Source: Zygnema cylindricum | Lineage: Eukaryota > Streptophyta > Zygnematophyceae > Zygnematales > Zygnemataceae | Direction of reading: 5' to 3' | DNA: 64,000 nt | Assembly: GCA_037447655.1 (NCBI GenBank) | Contig: JBBHKE010001462.1 | Coordinates: 232,035-296,034 of the forward strand | Shown here: positions 20,601-34,709 of the stretch, piece after piece | Numbering within the stretch: position 1 is the stretch's first letter | Layout: each line of letters begins with the position of its first letter | Position numbers and translations under genes: made by a program | Notes under the pieces: generated by a model | Told to the model about the DNA's origin: nothing | The model's database searches: none | Seen by the model: only the letters and a program-made list of their open reading frames with translations

Positions 20601-23600
20601 GTTAATAGTTTTAAACAATAATTTCTACTTATGTTAATAGTTTTGAACAATAATTTATACTTTGTTAATAGTTTTGAACAATAATTTCTACTTGTTAATA
20701 GTTTTGAACAATAATTTCTACTTTCCAAAAGACTCCCTTTGTCTTCCTTTCTAATCCCACTTAAAAAAAAACGTGAGGCATCAACTAATAAAAAAAAAGA
20801 GTAAAAAATAATCTTTAGTGTTTCAGCTTTCAATCTTGTTTTCTGAATTTTACTAGAGGCGTCAAATTTTCAAAAAGTCTTAAAATTAAGAAAAAAAAAA
20901 TCGTATTAGGGTTTTAGGAATAAACCAAAAGAAAAAAAAAACTTACCCTTCTCCTTTTGAGATCTACTGATTCTAATTGGGTACGAAGGCGGTTCATTGT
21001 CACAAGATCGTCCACTTCCTCATTCGCCAACTCGGAAGATAATTGCTGTTTATACCCAAATAAAACGAAGTTCAAATAAAACATTGTCACAATCCTCCCA
21101 CAATGAAAAACAAAAAAAAAAAAACTAGAATGAGCATCAACAGCCAAAACGAAAGGCAAAATTTGAAAACAGAAAAGAAAAGACAACATTAGTTAGAATT
21201 TAAATATAAATCTAATTAACAATTCAAAAGCCGTCTCCTTCTCCCTTCCCTCTCCCACCTCTCCCTCCCTGTCCTCCTCCTCCCCTTCCCTTCCTTTCTC
21301 TCCCTCCCCACCTACCATTAAATGTTGCACTTGACTCTCATACGCCTTTTTCAAATACTTTGCGAGCAAATCTCCCAACACATCCCTCCCTCCCTCTCTC
21401 CCTCCCTTCAATTTGATCGTCCCGATCCCTCCCAACCATCCCTCAAAAATCGCAGTCGTTAAATTCGGTAACTCCGTCCCTCCACTTATCGGAAGGTGGT
21501 CGAAAGTTTCCGCCAACCACCTCCTAATTTGTCTTTTTATCTCCTCTAAATCCGTGTGAGTGAATAGGAAGGCGAGGGCTTCGTTTTCGGCCGCAAATTG
21601 TTTCGATTCGAGGGAGAGTTCAATGTATTTCGCTTTGTTCATCGTCTCTTTCTGGGGAGGGAGAGAGGGAGAGGGAGAGGGAGAGGAAGGAGAGAGAGGG
21701 AGAGGGAGAGAGAAGAGGGAGAGAGAGATAGAAGTGGGAGAGAGAGGTAGAAGAGGGAGAGATTGAGGGAGAGGGAGAGAGAAAAAGGAGAGAGAGAAGA
21801 GAGAGAGAGGGAGAGGGAGGGAAGAGAGGAGAAGGAGAGGGGCGGGGAGGGTGAGAGAGAGAAGATTTTAGATAGGAAAGGTGAGGAAGAAAGGAAGGAA
21901 CGACCAGAGAAGGGAGACGGAGTGTGAGAGCGAGAGAGAGAGAGAGAGAGAGAGAGTTGACAGAAGAAACATTACGGAATAGAGATGTTTAAAAAGAAAA
22001 AAAAAAGGAGGAAAAAACTTTAGAAAATTTACAAATGAAAAACAACAAATAAAAAAAAAGAATAAGGAAGAGAGAATACAGAAAAAGAAAATAATTTGCA
22101 TCATTTTCTTTTCTTTTTTCCCTCCTTGTTTTCTTTTTCTTCTCCCTCTTTTTTTTTCATCTTTTTATTTTCTTTTACCTCCCTTAGTCTCTCCCTTCTT
22201 TCCACCTCGTCCTCCTCCTCTTCCTCTTTCCCTCCTCTCCTCCCTTGCCTTTTCAGGTAACTTATCTCTCCTCTCTCCTCTCCCCCCTCCTTTGCCCTAA
22301 CTCCGGTGTCTTGTCGAAGATTGTTTTTTATCTCCGGAAACTTTCATACTACCATCTTTCTCCAAAAACTGATGTACTTCGGGAATCTGCCAAAAAAAAA
22401 AAACGAAAAGAGAGATAAAGAACAGATTAAGACAAAATAAAGAAAAGAAAATGAAGATGAAGAAGGAGAAGAAGAAGAAGAAGAAATGAAAAAGAAAACA
22501 AAAAGAATGATGATAAAAAAATAAAGAAAACACTAAAAAAACTAATAAAAAATAATAAGGACAACAACAACAAAAATAACAATAATAAAAACGACCCTAC
22601 CTTCCCAGGCTTCAAATCTTGCATTTTAGTCAACAAAATTCGGAGGTATAAAAGACGAATTTGCGCGACAATGCTGCCGTCCAATGGGGCGTGAGGTTGC
22701 ACCCTCGCCAGAAAAGACAAAACAGCGTCACGTAACTCCACCACGAGCTCGGTTTCGCTGCATTTCTCTGCTTTCTTCCGTTTTTCCACACTCTCTAAAA
22801 CCTGAAAAAAAAGAAAAAAAAAAAAAAACAAAAACAAAAATGAAAAAAAAAAAAATGTCGAAGCATTTGCATCCCCCGTTTTAGAGGGAAAAGGAGAAAA
22901 AAGGGAAGAAAAAGAAGAACAATCACAGTCCTAGTCTGTTTTTGGTTATTAATTTTGAAGTCGTATGTAATTAGGGTGAGAAAAAAAAATAGAGATTTTT
23001 TATAACCATCTTTCCTCTATCTCTCTCCTCTCTCTCCCGCCCTCCCTCTACGTTTCTACCTCCCAAACCTCTTCCCTCTCTCTCTCTCCATCAAAACCTT
23101 CATAACCCAAGAAAAAAGACCCCGAGAAAAAAAAACCCGAAAAAAACCCCGAAAAAAAAAACCTCGAAAAATATCTTTTCCATTTCTTCTGAAGAGTGTT
23201 GTCTTCTAGGAAAGAAACAAAAAAAAAAAAAAGACGAAAAAAAAAACTTACATCTTTCAACAACTTATTCGCCCGTTCCGCGATTTCGTTCGGATTCTCA
23301 AACTTGTCGAACTCGAAAGTATCCAAAAGATTTGTCATTTGTACCCCATCTTCACTTTGATTTTTTTTTATTTTATGGTCTCTTCCCGTAAGTTGGAGAT
23401 CTGAGGCCTCCGAGGACCGAAGTTGAGTGGGAATTCGATTTTTTCGATTTTTTTCCTCAAAACTTTGGGAAAAACCTTTGGTTGGGAGGTTTAACCAATA
23501 CTTTGACAAATTGGGTCCGGAGGGAAGTTTCGAGTCGTCATAATCCCAATCCTAGGAAGGGGAAGGGGAAGGGAAGAAAGAAGAGGAGGGGGAAGGGGAA

Positions 23601-26600
23601 AAGGGAAAAAAAGAGGAAAGGCAAAGGGAAAGGAAAAAGAAAAACAAAAAAAGAAGCTCAGGGAAAGGACCATAAACTGCCAAAAAAACAGTTTAAAAAA
23701 TAAAGAAAGGGAGATAAGTTCATGCTCTCATTCAATCGATGTCATTGACACATTTTTCTTGTACAGAAAGTTTTCTGATTTTGCCTAAAATAATCAAAAA
23801 ATCAAATAAAACAATGTAAAATATTCAATTCGTAAATGATGTAGGCAAATCCATGTTGCACAGTGTCCCCCCTCCCCCCTCCCTCCTCCCTCGGTCTCTA
23901 CCTCTTCGTTCCTCCCTTCCTCCTCCACCACATTTTCCGTGGTCTCTTTTTTCGACATTTTTTCCATGAGATCCACGACAAGTCGCTCGTTTTCTTGATT
24001 TAATCTCTGTTTTAAAAGAAAAAACAGAATAATAATCAAAATATTAAGAAAAGAAAACAAGAAAAAGGGAAAAGAAGGAAAGGAGAAAAAACTAAAAGAA
24101 GAAAAGGAGAAAAGGCCAAATGAAGAAAAGGAGAAGGGGAGAGAGGAGAAGAGGAGAAGAGGAGAAGAGAAGAAGAGGAGAAAAGAAGAAGAGGAGAAAA
24201 GAAGAGAAGAAGGGAAGACGAGAAGAAGAGAAGAAGAGAAGAGAAGAAGAGAAGAAGAGAAGAAGAGAAGAAGAGAAGATGAGAAGACGAGAGGAAGAGA
24301 AGAAGAGAAGAAGAGAAGAAGAGTAGAAGAGAAGAAGAGAAGAAGAGAAGAAGAGAAGAAGGGAAGACGAGAAGAAGAGAAGAAGAGAAGACAAGAAGAC
24401 GAGAAGACGAGAAGAAGAGAAGGAGAGAAGAAGAGAAGAAGAGAAGAAGAGAAGACGAGAAGACGAGAAGAAGAGAAGAAGAGAAGAGGAGAAGAGGAGA
24501 AGAGGAGAAGAGAAGAAGAGAAGAAGAGAAGAAGAGAAGAAGAGAAGAAGAGAAGAAGAGAAGAAGAGAAGACGAGAAGAAGAGAAGAAGAGAAGAAGAG
24601 AAGAAGAGAAGAAGAGAAGAAGAGAAGAAGAGAAGAAGAGAAGAAGAGAAGAAGAGAAGAAGAGAAGAAGAGAAGACGAGAAGAAGAGAAGAAGAGAAGA
24701 CGAGAAGACGAGAAGAAGAGAAGACGAGAAGAAGAGAAGAAGAGAAGACGAGAAGAAGAGAACGAAAAAGAAGAGAAGAAGAGAAAAAGAGAACAGAAGA
24801 AGAGAAGAAGAGAAGACAAGAAAAAGAGACAATGAGAACACCAGAAGATGAGAAGAAGAGAAGAACAAACAAGAGAAAAAAATAAGACAAGAGAAGAGAA
24901 GAAGAGAAGAAGAGAAAAAGAAGAAGAGAAGAAGAGAGGATGAGAAGCGAAAAGTCGAGCAGACAAGAAGAAGAGCAGAAGAGAAGAAAAGAAGAACAAA
25001 GAAGAAAAGAAGAATGAAGAAAAGAAAAGAAGAGAAGAAGAGAAGATAAGAAGAGAAGACGAGAAAACGAGAGGAAGAGAAGAGAAAAGGAGAAAACAAA
25101 ACCAAGAAAAAATAAAAAAAAGGATGTCGTTAAAACTGACCTCTGCCAATTCATTACCCTTTTTAACCTCCTCTCTCAACCGAGCAATCTCCTCTTTCGC
25201 CTTTTCAAACTCCTTTTTCAAATCCGAATCGGCATTTTCCAAATTTTTATTAAAATTTGATTTAGAAGCCGCTAAAAAAGCTGCCGATTTTTCAACTTCT
25301 GCGGTCGCGACGGCCAATTGCTGCTGTAGTTGACTCACTTTGACCTGAATAAATCAGAAAAAAAAAACATTTTTTTTTAGTTTTTGAGGGAATTTTGGGG
25401 AATTTTTGAAGTTTTTTACGGTAGAATGAGTGTTTTTTAATCAATTGCTGCTGTAGTTGACTCATTTGGACTTAAAAACATCAGAAGAAAAATTATTTCA
25501 AGCTTTCCAGGAGTTTTGGGGAATTTCTGACATGTTTTATGGTATACAAGAGGATTCTTTTTTTATATCAATTGCTGCTGCAGTCGGCTTACTTTGACCT
25601 CAAAATACCAAAAAAATAAAAAAAAATAAAGCGTTTTGGGCAGATTCTGAAATTTTTTTATCATGAAAAATGATTTTTTTTGGAGTTATTGAATATAGCT
25701 GATTTCTTTTGTCCTAAAAAGAGTATTTTTTTTCAGGTTTTCACAGCCACTTGTTGCTGTAGCTGACTCACTTTGACCTGAAAAAGTCGTAAAAAAATTA
25801 TCGATGTTTTGACGTTTTTGAAGAGTTAATTTTTTTACTCACCTTGACCTGGTAATGTCATAAAAATGATGATTTCCGAATAATTCTGAATTTTTTTATA
25901 TCACAATTGTTTTCAGGGTTTTCAACAATCAATCACTGCTGCAGATGACTAACTTTGACAAGAAATTATCGTAAAAATAGAAAATTAGAGGTTGTTTGTA
26001 GTGAATTGCATTGAGGGCGATTTTGCAGTACAAGATACGTGGTTTTGAAAATGTTACAGTATCATATATTGTATGAGTATTATACACCTTATGTTTATAC
26101 ACCTTATGCTTAATATATACCGTATGATTATTATATACCGTATGCTTATTATATACCGTATAACGGACGTATTAATGTTATCAACATCAATTGCGGTTCA
26201 CGGTGTATTGCATCTTTATTAAATGCAAAGGTACATACCATTTATTGTGTATAGAATATATCGAATTTTTACCTTTTGAGTTTTTTTTTAGAGGTTTTTT
26301 AAGGGTTTTTTTAGGGTTCTTGACAGGTTTTAAGGTTTGTTTGGGAAAAATAAAGCCTCGCAATACGATACACATAACATATTGAATGTCAATTTTTTTC
26401 TTTTTTTTGAATTCGGTACCATGCAACAAACATTAGTTTTTGAGATTTCTCATGCGGTTGACTATTTTTGACCTAAAAATCAATGTAGAAAGACAGGTTT
26501 TGAAGTTTTTTTTGGAATTTCTGACGTTTTATTGGCAATTGTTGATGCGATTGACTTAGTTAACTTTCACCTAAAATAATCGGAAAAAAAAAAAGTTTGT

Positions 26601-29600
26601 CTTATGCAGGGTTTTCTGGTCAATGATTTGCAGCTTGAGCAAAAATAATTTTAAACAAAAAAATAAAAAAAACCAAAATAAAAAATCCAAACTACAAATC
26701 TCTCCCTCACCTCGTAAGAAGCAACGGCCTTATTCCTTTCCGAAATCGCCGTTTCCTCCATTTTTTGGAGAGCCTCAGAATGTTGAGCCTGACTCACTAC
26801 CAGTTTTGTCTCCCACTCCTCCACCAATTTCTCTCTCTCCCTCTCATGTTTCGCAATCATTATCTCCTCCGCTCTCTGATTTCGTTCCTCCAACTCACGG
26901 AGAAGAGATTCGGTCTCGTTGAGTTTACTTTGCAGTAGATCTACCTCTGCCTGGACCACAAAAAAGAAAAAAAAAAACAATGAAAAGAAAATGATAAAAA
27001 AACAGTTTTAGGACACAATTTTGGACAGAAAAGTTTTCAAACTTTTTAGACAACTTTGAGACAGGTTTAGACAGTTTTTAAAAACTTTTCAACAGATGGG
27101 TTTCAGAAAATCTCTAGACAACTTACAAGAATTAGACAGTTTTGAGACAGTTTTGAGACAGTTTTGAAACAGTTTTAATGAAACATTTTTCAGACAGTCT
27201 TTGCTGTTTTCTCCTGCCATTATTTGTGGCAGAATGATGAAGAAAACGAGAAAAACAAAGTATAAATAATGCACGCCAAGGGAAAAAGATTAATGCACTG
27301 ATTAAAATAATATTTTTAAGATATACTTTTACAATTTACTTTTAAATTCAAATTCAGCGTCTCAAAAAGTTAGTACCTTGCGACATTTCTCCCCAAAGAA
27401 TGAGCACCCGAGGAGTCCAAAAAACCTCAAATTACCAGAATCAAGAACTCATATCTTTTCAAAATGCCAAAAAAAACTAAAAAGTTATATATATACTTTT
27501 GTTTTTTGACCTGCAAATTCAAAAACTTCATAAATCCATTTCCGCAACTGCAACCACAATACTAAAAAATCCCAACAAAACCCCAAAACAGCAAAACACC
27601 AATTGATAAAACCCAAAATTTTCTTCCTTTTTCATTTTCTTCCTTCTTTTCTTGTTTATTACCTGTAAATTAAAGGATCTCGCGGCCTCCATTTCGGCCT
27701 CCGATTGGATGGTGGCCGCCATAGTCCAAGACCTTTGAAGTTCCTCAAATAGTGTGGATGCCTGAGTTTCTAACTCCTGGAGAGACTTTTTTTGGGCTAA
27801 AACCTCCTGCTGTCTCTCCTCACACTCCCTCTCCTTCTCGTGGAACTCTTTTCGAACATCGTTCGCCTGTCAAGTATGTTGTATTTTTGTTTTTTATTTT
27901 TGTGTTTGTCTTTTATTTTTTTTGTTTTGTTTTAGAGAATGTTTTCAGAGGTTTTTAGGGTTTTTAGGTTTTTTTCTTTTCAGGCGTCTTTTTGGGGTTT
28001 TTTGGGAGTTTTTTTAACGTTTTTCTGGGATCGCTATCAGCCTTTTTTAAGGATTTCTTTGGGTGATTTTTAGGTGAGAAAATGGAGAAAGGGTAGGACG
28101 TGGAGAAAGTAGAGAAAATGGAGAAAGGGGAGAAAGGGGAGAAAGGGGAGAAAGGGGAGAAAGGGGAGAAAGGGGAGAAAGAGGGAAAAAGATGGAGAAA
28201 GTGGAGAAAATGGAAAAGGGGAGAAGGGGAGAAAATGGAGAAGGGGGGGAAGGGGGGAAAGATGTGGAGAAAGTGGAGAAAATGGGGAAAAAATGGAGGA
28301 GGAGGAGGAGAAGGGGAGAAGTGGAGAAAGTGGAGAAAATGGGGAAAAAATGGAGGAGGAGGTGGAGAAGGGTAGAAGTGGAGAAAGTGGAGAAAGTGAG
28401 AAAATAGAAAAGCTGGAGAAAGTGGAAAAAATGGAGAGGAAATTAGAGAGTGGGAAAAAAAAAAAAACACAATTTCACCTTCTTGAATGATTTCGTACGG
28501 AAATAATTAGCCTTTCAAGGCTTTTTTTCAGAGTTTTCAGTACTTACGAGATTGCGATAAAATTCAAAAATGCAAGAAGTGCAGAAAGAATTTAAAAATT
28601 GTTGAAAAAAAAAGGTCTTTCCTTCCCATGAAATTGCCCGGGGACGTCATTGGTTTATTAGTTATTAAGTAAAATAACGGTATTAGTTGCTAGTGAGACT
28701 AAAAACTGCAATAATGATCTGTAATTAGGTTAAAAAAACAAAAAATTGAATGCGGGAATTACTAGGAGAAAGTTTCAGAAAGTTATGAAAGCGCCCACCA
28801 CTACTTCAAAAAGTTAAAAAAACAATTAAGTGAAAAGAACAGTTTGTATTCTTAGATGGGGTGACAATTTCAGTCGATTGGCCTAAAAACATGAAAAAAT
28901 GAAAATTACAGAAAGAAAAATTTAGAGAATGAAGGTTCCATACCACCGTAAAAGGCATTCGTAAAAATGCAAAAAATAATTTCCCAAACCTTCACAAAAA
29001 TAATAAAAAGTTTAGACGCACCAAATGCAAATTTAACTCTGCAACGAAAGGAAGGAAAGGAAAGAAAAAATAATCACCATGTCTCTCCACTTTTTGATGG
29101 TATCTCGACTCCCGAGACTGAGTTCCACATTTCTTGCTCGAGTTGCAAAATTTAAACTCGAAACGGTTTCCACTGCGTCTCTCTGACCCGGACTGCAATT
29201 CACAATCACGATAGTTTTTGCCTCGCCACCTAAAAAAGTCAAAAAATCCTTTCTAAACTTTTAATTTTAAAAGAAAGTTTAACAATCGCAGTAGATTTCA
29301 CCTCGCCACTCAAAAAAGTAAAAAAATCCTTTTTAAATTTTGAGTTTTAGAAGAAAGTTTAACAATGATGGTAGTTTTCGCCTCACCACCTAAAAAAGTC
29401 CAACAATCCTTTTTAAACTTTTGAGTTTCAAAAGAATTTTTAACGATACTTAAAAAGTCCAATAATCCTTCGTAAACTTTTAATTTTTAAAAGAGAATTT
29501 AACAATCTCGATAGTTTTCACCTCACCACCTAAAAAAGTCAAAAAAAACCTTTTTAAACCTTCAATTTTAAAGGAAATTTTAATTTTAAGATCAAAGTTA

Positions 29601-32301
29601 GAAGGTGAAAAAGTCAATAGGTCCACAATCTTCTCCAAAATTATTCCTCCGGAATTACGCCCCACAATTATTTTAATCTTAACATATAAAAGTAGAAAGC
29701 AAAAGTCCCACAGTCTTCTCACAATCCTCTCCAAAATCTTGATTTTACCGATTTTAATTTAATTTTGACATACAAAGCCGTAACGGAAAAGGTGTCCCGT
29801 GCAAAAAACAAACAAAGCAAAAGCAAAATGGAGAAACGGAGGAAAAAGAAAACAGAGAAACGGAGAAACAGAGACGACAGAAGAGAAGAAACGGAGAAAT
29901 GAAACGGAAACAGAAATGGAGACGGAGACGGAGACAATGAGACAACAGAGATAACGGAAAGGGACATAATGGAGATCAAGACGGAAACGGAGAACGGAGA
30001 TAACGGAGATATGATTAAGGGAATTTTGGCAGGAAAAAAGATAAATTGAAGACGTTATTGCCTGTGAAAAAGACAATATCACGGAATTAACAAATGTGTA
30101 AAAACGGATTGCTTGCCTTACCAATTGAATCAGATAATAAAAGGGAAAGTTTTGAATTTGCAAAAGGAGGTACCCCTTTTTTTGCTGTGAGTGCAGATAA
30201 GCAGTCTCCAAGCCTGCAATTACAAACATTTAAAATATTTTAGAACATTTTAAAATATATATATTTTAAAACATTTAAAAATATGTTTTAAAATATTTTG
30301 AAAACATTTTATATCTGTTTATCTGTAATGCTCGTAAAGACTTGTTAATAAAATGAAAGAAAAATTTTCACACTGATAAACACTTTCTAATAGAAAAATA
30401 AAAACTTACGCAGAAAAAAACTTGTTAATGAAAGGAAAGAATAACTTCATCAGGTAAAGACTTATTGATAAAAAGACTTACAAAAGATTACACAGGTAAA
30501 GAACTGTTAATTAAAACAGATAAACTTACGCAAACAAAAATCTTGTTAATAGAAAACCCTAAACATGCTAATAGACAACCTAAATATGATAATAGAAAAG
30601 AAAAGAAAAAAACTTACGCAGATAAAGACTTATTAATAAAAAGTGATTCCGTTAATCGATCTCCACTAGCTTCTGAACGAGGCAATCTCTCACTTCCTGC
30701 CAGGTCAGCAAGATGCAATTTACTGTGTCTCTTCTCATTTGTCACCAAATTTGTCGACCGTACGTGGATCGTTACTATCCTGTGAAAATCAAAAATACAC
30801 AAAAAAAAAAATTAGGGCAAATGTGCGAGGACAACGGTTTTCAAGGAGTTTTTAAGACCGTTTTCAGGACAGTTTTTAGGAGAAAGTTTATTAATATCAT
30901 TTAGGACAAAGTTTTTTAATAACATTAAGGATAAAGTATTTAGGAGGCCGTTTTCAGAGGTTTTAAGGACAAAGTTTTTAAATAACCATATCAAATCCAC
31001 CTGCAAAGGTTCTTGTTCAATTGTTATCTGTTTTTTTTTTCTTTTTTTTTTTGCAAAAAGAAATTCTGGAAATAATCAGCAAGTAGCTTTTCTGTCGGCC
31101 ACTATAATTAGTGTGGGCCACTCGAACAAGAAAAAGATTCTGTTTGAAGTATTTCTCCATAAGGACAAATTAAATGGGTTTTATTTTGGTCACCAAAAAT
31201 ATTAAATCTGATTCTGTGCTTAAAACTAATGTCAACATCGAGACTAAAACAAAACTAGAAACCTAAATCAAAGCTAAAACGTTCAATTAAAACCAAGTCA
31301 ACACTAAAAACAAAACAAAACTAATAGAGCTAAAAACAAAAATAAAAATATTAAAACTCACATGTGCAAGTCAACACTAAAACTAAAACAAAACTTAAAA
31401 AGCTAAAAGCAAACCTTAAAAAGCTAACAACAAAAACAAAAATATTGAAACTCACATGTGCGAACGCTTCACTCGATCACTTCCTCCAGACAAATCTTTA
31501 ACTCGATTTAAATTTGCCGTCTTCAAAACTTTCGCGAAATCCACCGGAGTTTCTATTCTCTCCTCCATCAAATCTGTTACCACTACTCCGTCTCCCTGAG
31601 TTTGTCGAAATTCATAACTTTTTTGACTCGTTTTCGGCCCAATATCTTGTTGTTTCAATAACAAATCCTTGATCTGCAAATGAAATTTGACAAAAAATCG
31701 TAGGAAAAATAGAAAAAACGCAACTTACCATTTATACGTAAGATTTATAATACAAAAAACAACATCTTTTGCTGAATTCATTGACAAAATAATAAAACAA
31801 CCAATATGAAAGAATTACTCCCTCAAGATAAGTAAAAATTTAAGCTTCAAAAAAAGCAAAGTGTGATTTCCTAATTTCTCACCTGTTCATTATGTAATTC
31901 CATCACACAAACAGAAAAGTTAAATTTGGAGGAAAGAGCGATACTCGAATTTGCGAGGTCAAAAAGTTCGTCAAAAGCTCGATAATAAATTCCTCTGTCG
32001 TGAGATGGTCCTTCCTGACATCCTCGAATTTCCCCAAAAATATATCAAAAAACTGTGAAGCACTAAAAAAATACCGTTTATTTGGACAAAGCTATTAAGC
32101 GTTATAAGAATTATAAAAGTACTATCACCATGTTCCCTCCCCCTTCCCCTTCCCCCTCCGCCTCCTTCCCTCTCTCCTCTCCCCTCTCCTCCTCTCCCTT
32201 TCCCTCCATCTCTTTTCCCTTCTCCCTTCTCACTCTCTCACCTTTTCAAGTCAGAACAAATTGGCCAGATTGTCGATAAAGAGCTAACAGGCTCACCGAG
32301 G

Positions 32302-32384
<83 letters not shown>

Positions 32385-34558
32385 GCACCATTGTGTAAGT
32401 TTTTCCTGCGTTTGTTTGTCCGTATGCTAAAATACAAGAATTGTAGCCGTCCATAACAGAAGTCATAAGGGGCTGGATGTCCTGAAATAGCTTAGCTGCA
32501 TCCCAGAAACAGAGGGAGAGGAGGAGGGCGAGAGATGATAAGAGAAAGGGAAAGGAAGAGAAAACGAAAGATTGAATTGAAAATGGAAAGTAGGAGAGAG
32601 AAAGGAGAGAGGGAGAGAAGAGCGAGAGCAAGAGGGAGATGGAGAGAGATGGGTTTCTTGTAAGAAAATGCCAATACATAAAAAGAAATCCCCGAAAACC
32701 AAAAACAAATACATTAAAAACCAAAAACAAAAACATCAAAAACCAAAAAAACCCTTCAAATCACAGAAAAAAAACCCTTCAAAACAGAAAAAAAAAATGC
32801 TTCAAAACACAAAAAAAAAAAAAACCAGAGCAAATAAACTAACTCTTTACCTTGACTGACATGTGGCCCATAGACATGATCGCATTCAAAATCTTTTTTT
32901 GCCGCAGCTGGTTGGAAGCTTCCTCCTCCGGCCGCTTGATTAACGGAAACCGTAAAAGTATTTGGAAAAGTTGTCGTTGTCGCGCCTTCATCTTCAAATT
33001 GGGGTCGAACTCGACAAAAAACTCTAATGGGACCTGTAAAAATACGACCGTATTGAATATGTATTGAATATTATAAAGTGATCGGTAATAAAATTGTCGT
33101 TTCAGACTCATAATGTGAGTCCATTTTCCGTTTTTTTTTACTCGAAATGTTCATTTTTTGCATTCAAAGTGTCCGTTTTTTTGACTCGAATGTTTATGTG
33201 AATTGAGGAAAATGGGACGGGTCATACGTTTGTTATTTTTTGTGACTCAAAATGTCCATTGTTCTGACTCAAAATCTTCATTTCAATCATATGGAATGAA
33301 ATTGGTGTTGTTCTTCTCTACTCAAAAAATCCCCGTATGAACTGTGTAATTATGAGATCGGTAAAAAATTGTGGTCTTTTCTGACTCAAAACATTCGTAT
33401 GAATTATGTGAAGTGAGATCGGTGACAAAATAGTTGTTTACCATAGTAGGTATATACAATAACATATCGGTGATGAATTTTGTCATTTTTTCTGACTCAG
33501 AATGATAAGGATACCATCAGTCCTTTCTCACAGGCAGTAAATTACCACGACAACATGTCGATTTCTAGTGAGAAAGAGTACAAAAACGTGTGCTAAAAGT
33601 ACATACATATATATGTGTATATATATGAAATGTTTGACGACAAAATGACCATCTTTCTCATAGAAAATGAGAAAGACTAACGGTAAAGTTTGTCCCTTTT
33701 CCCAACAGAAGCTGAGAAGCACTGATGATAGTATGTATGTTTTTCTTATAAAAAGATTTCTTATTGAAAAAGAACCGACAAGACATAAAGTTGTGTCTAC
33801 TGTATTGGAAATAAGAAAGACCTATAGTAGAAAGACCTACAACAGTCCATTTTTCCTTTTCTTTTTTTCCTTTTTTGATGAGAGGAAACTAAGATGTATA
33901 TTTTCACAAAAATGGGAGACATCGATGGTTAACTTGCCTCTTTACTTAACAGAAAACAAGAATTAACTTTTGTATTTTATGCAATAAAATGCTTGCAGGA
34001 TACAGAAAAATAAAGTTCTTAAAACTGTTTTACAATAAATGTTTTGAGAATGTTTAAGTGGATGTAAGAAAAAGAGGTCCCAAAAATAGTTTCATATAAA
34101 AGGGACAGTTAATAAAACCAGATTTCTCCTCTTCCTCGTCCTCTCATCTTTTTCGCTCGTTTTTTTTCCTCTCCTTCTTTCGCCCTCTCCTTCCTCCCCT
34201 CTTCGCCATTCTTTTTCTTTCCCTCTAACTTTTCTATCGCTCCTTCCTCTCTTCCTCAAAGTTTCCCTTCTCCTTCTCCTCTCAACTCTCTCCCTCTTTT
34301 TCCTGTTCTTCCTGCTCTCCTCATTTACCTTTCCCTACCCTTCCCACTCCCTCTCCCCTAAAGCAGATAAAAAAGAGATAAAAAGGAGATAAAAAAGGGA
34401 TAAAAGGGAGATAAAAAAAAGAATAAAAAGGAGATAAAAAAGGAATAAAAATTCACCTTTGGAGTTTAAGAGATCGTTGAATAATTTTCTGCGTTCGATT
34501 TGGAGAGGAGCGATTCGCTGCTCCGAAGTTAAGGCCACCTGGTCTGGAAAATCAGAGT

Positions 34559-34642
<84 letters not shown>

Positions 34643-34665
34643 GAGAGGGGGAAGGGGGGGAGGTG

Positions 34666-34709
<44 letters not shown>

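Larger units (their letters stand above)
17611..22801 (-). other. Kinesin exons 16-24: family-specific C-terminal region
   Basis: Exons: 22,601-22,801; 22,302-22,386; a probable purine-rich exon ending at 22,179 (encoding ERRERLRE before a GTAAAA donor); 21,316-21,651; 20,947-21,045; 19,909-20,037; 19,551-19,703; 18,607-18,961; 17,611-18,053. Recognisable segments are LRDAVLSFLARVQP, QIRRWLAETFDHLP, RLRTQLESVDLKRRR, VASLFILEDILK, EWSAVQFN with PPIIVKCGA, and RYTRLYKTLAARIPSL, matching the C-terminal region of land-plant KIN-14A/B. Exon 23 (18,607-18,961) also carries an Asn/Ser-rich insert. The start of the uncertain exon is not fixed; it is needed to reconcile phase 1 leaving 22,302 with phase 0 entering 21,651. 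Confidence 0.85.
23252..27866 (-). other. Kinesin exons 11-15: coiled-coil stalk
   Basis: Exons: 27,663-27,866; 26,711-26,950; 25,141-25,344; 23,902-24,006; 23,252-23,551, all phase 0, so each could be skipped without a frame change. They encode Glu/Lys/Arg/Gln-rich heptad sequence (ANDVRKEFHEKEREC; LNETESLLRELEERNQ; LKKEFEKAKEEIARLREE; LNQENERLVVDLMEKM). The last exon passes into FEFDKFENPNEIAERANKLL, where the C-terminal family region begins. The stalk probably mediates dimerisation. Confidence 0.88.

Noticed and set aside
24036-25338. Frames of 340-510 codons on the minus strand
   Set aside because: They read through the AGAAGAGAAG intron tract as Ser/Leu/Phe in all phases. Only the ends, at 25,141-25,344 and 23,902-24,006, are true kinesin exons.
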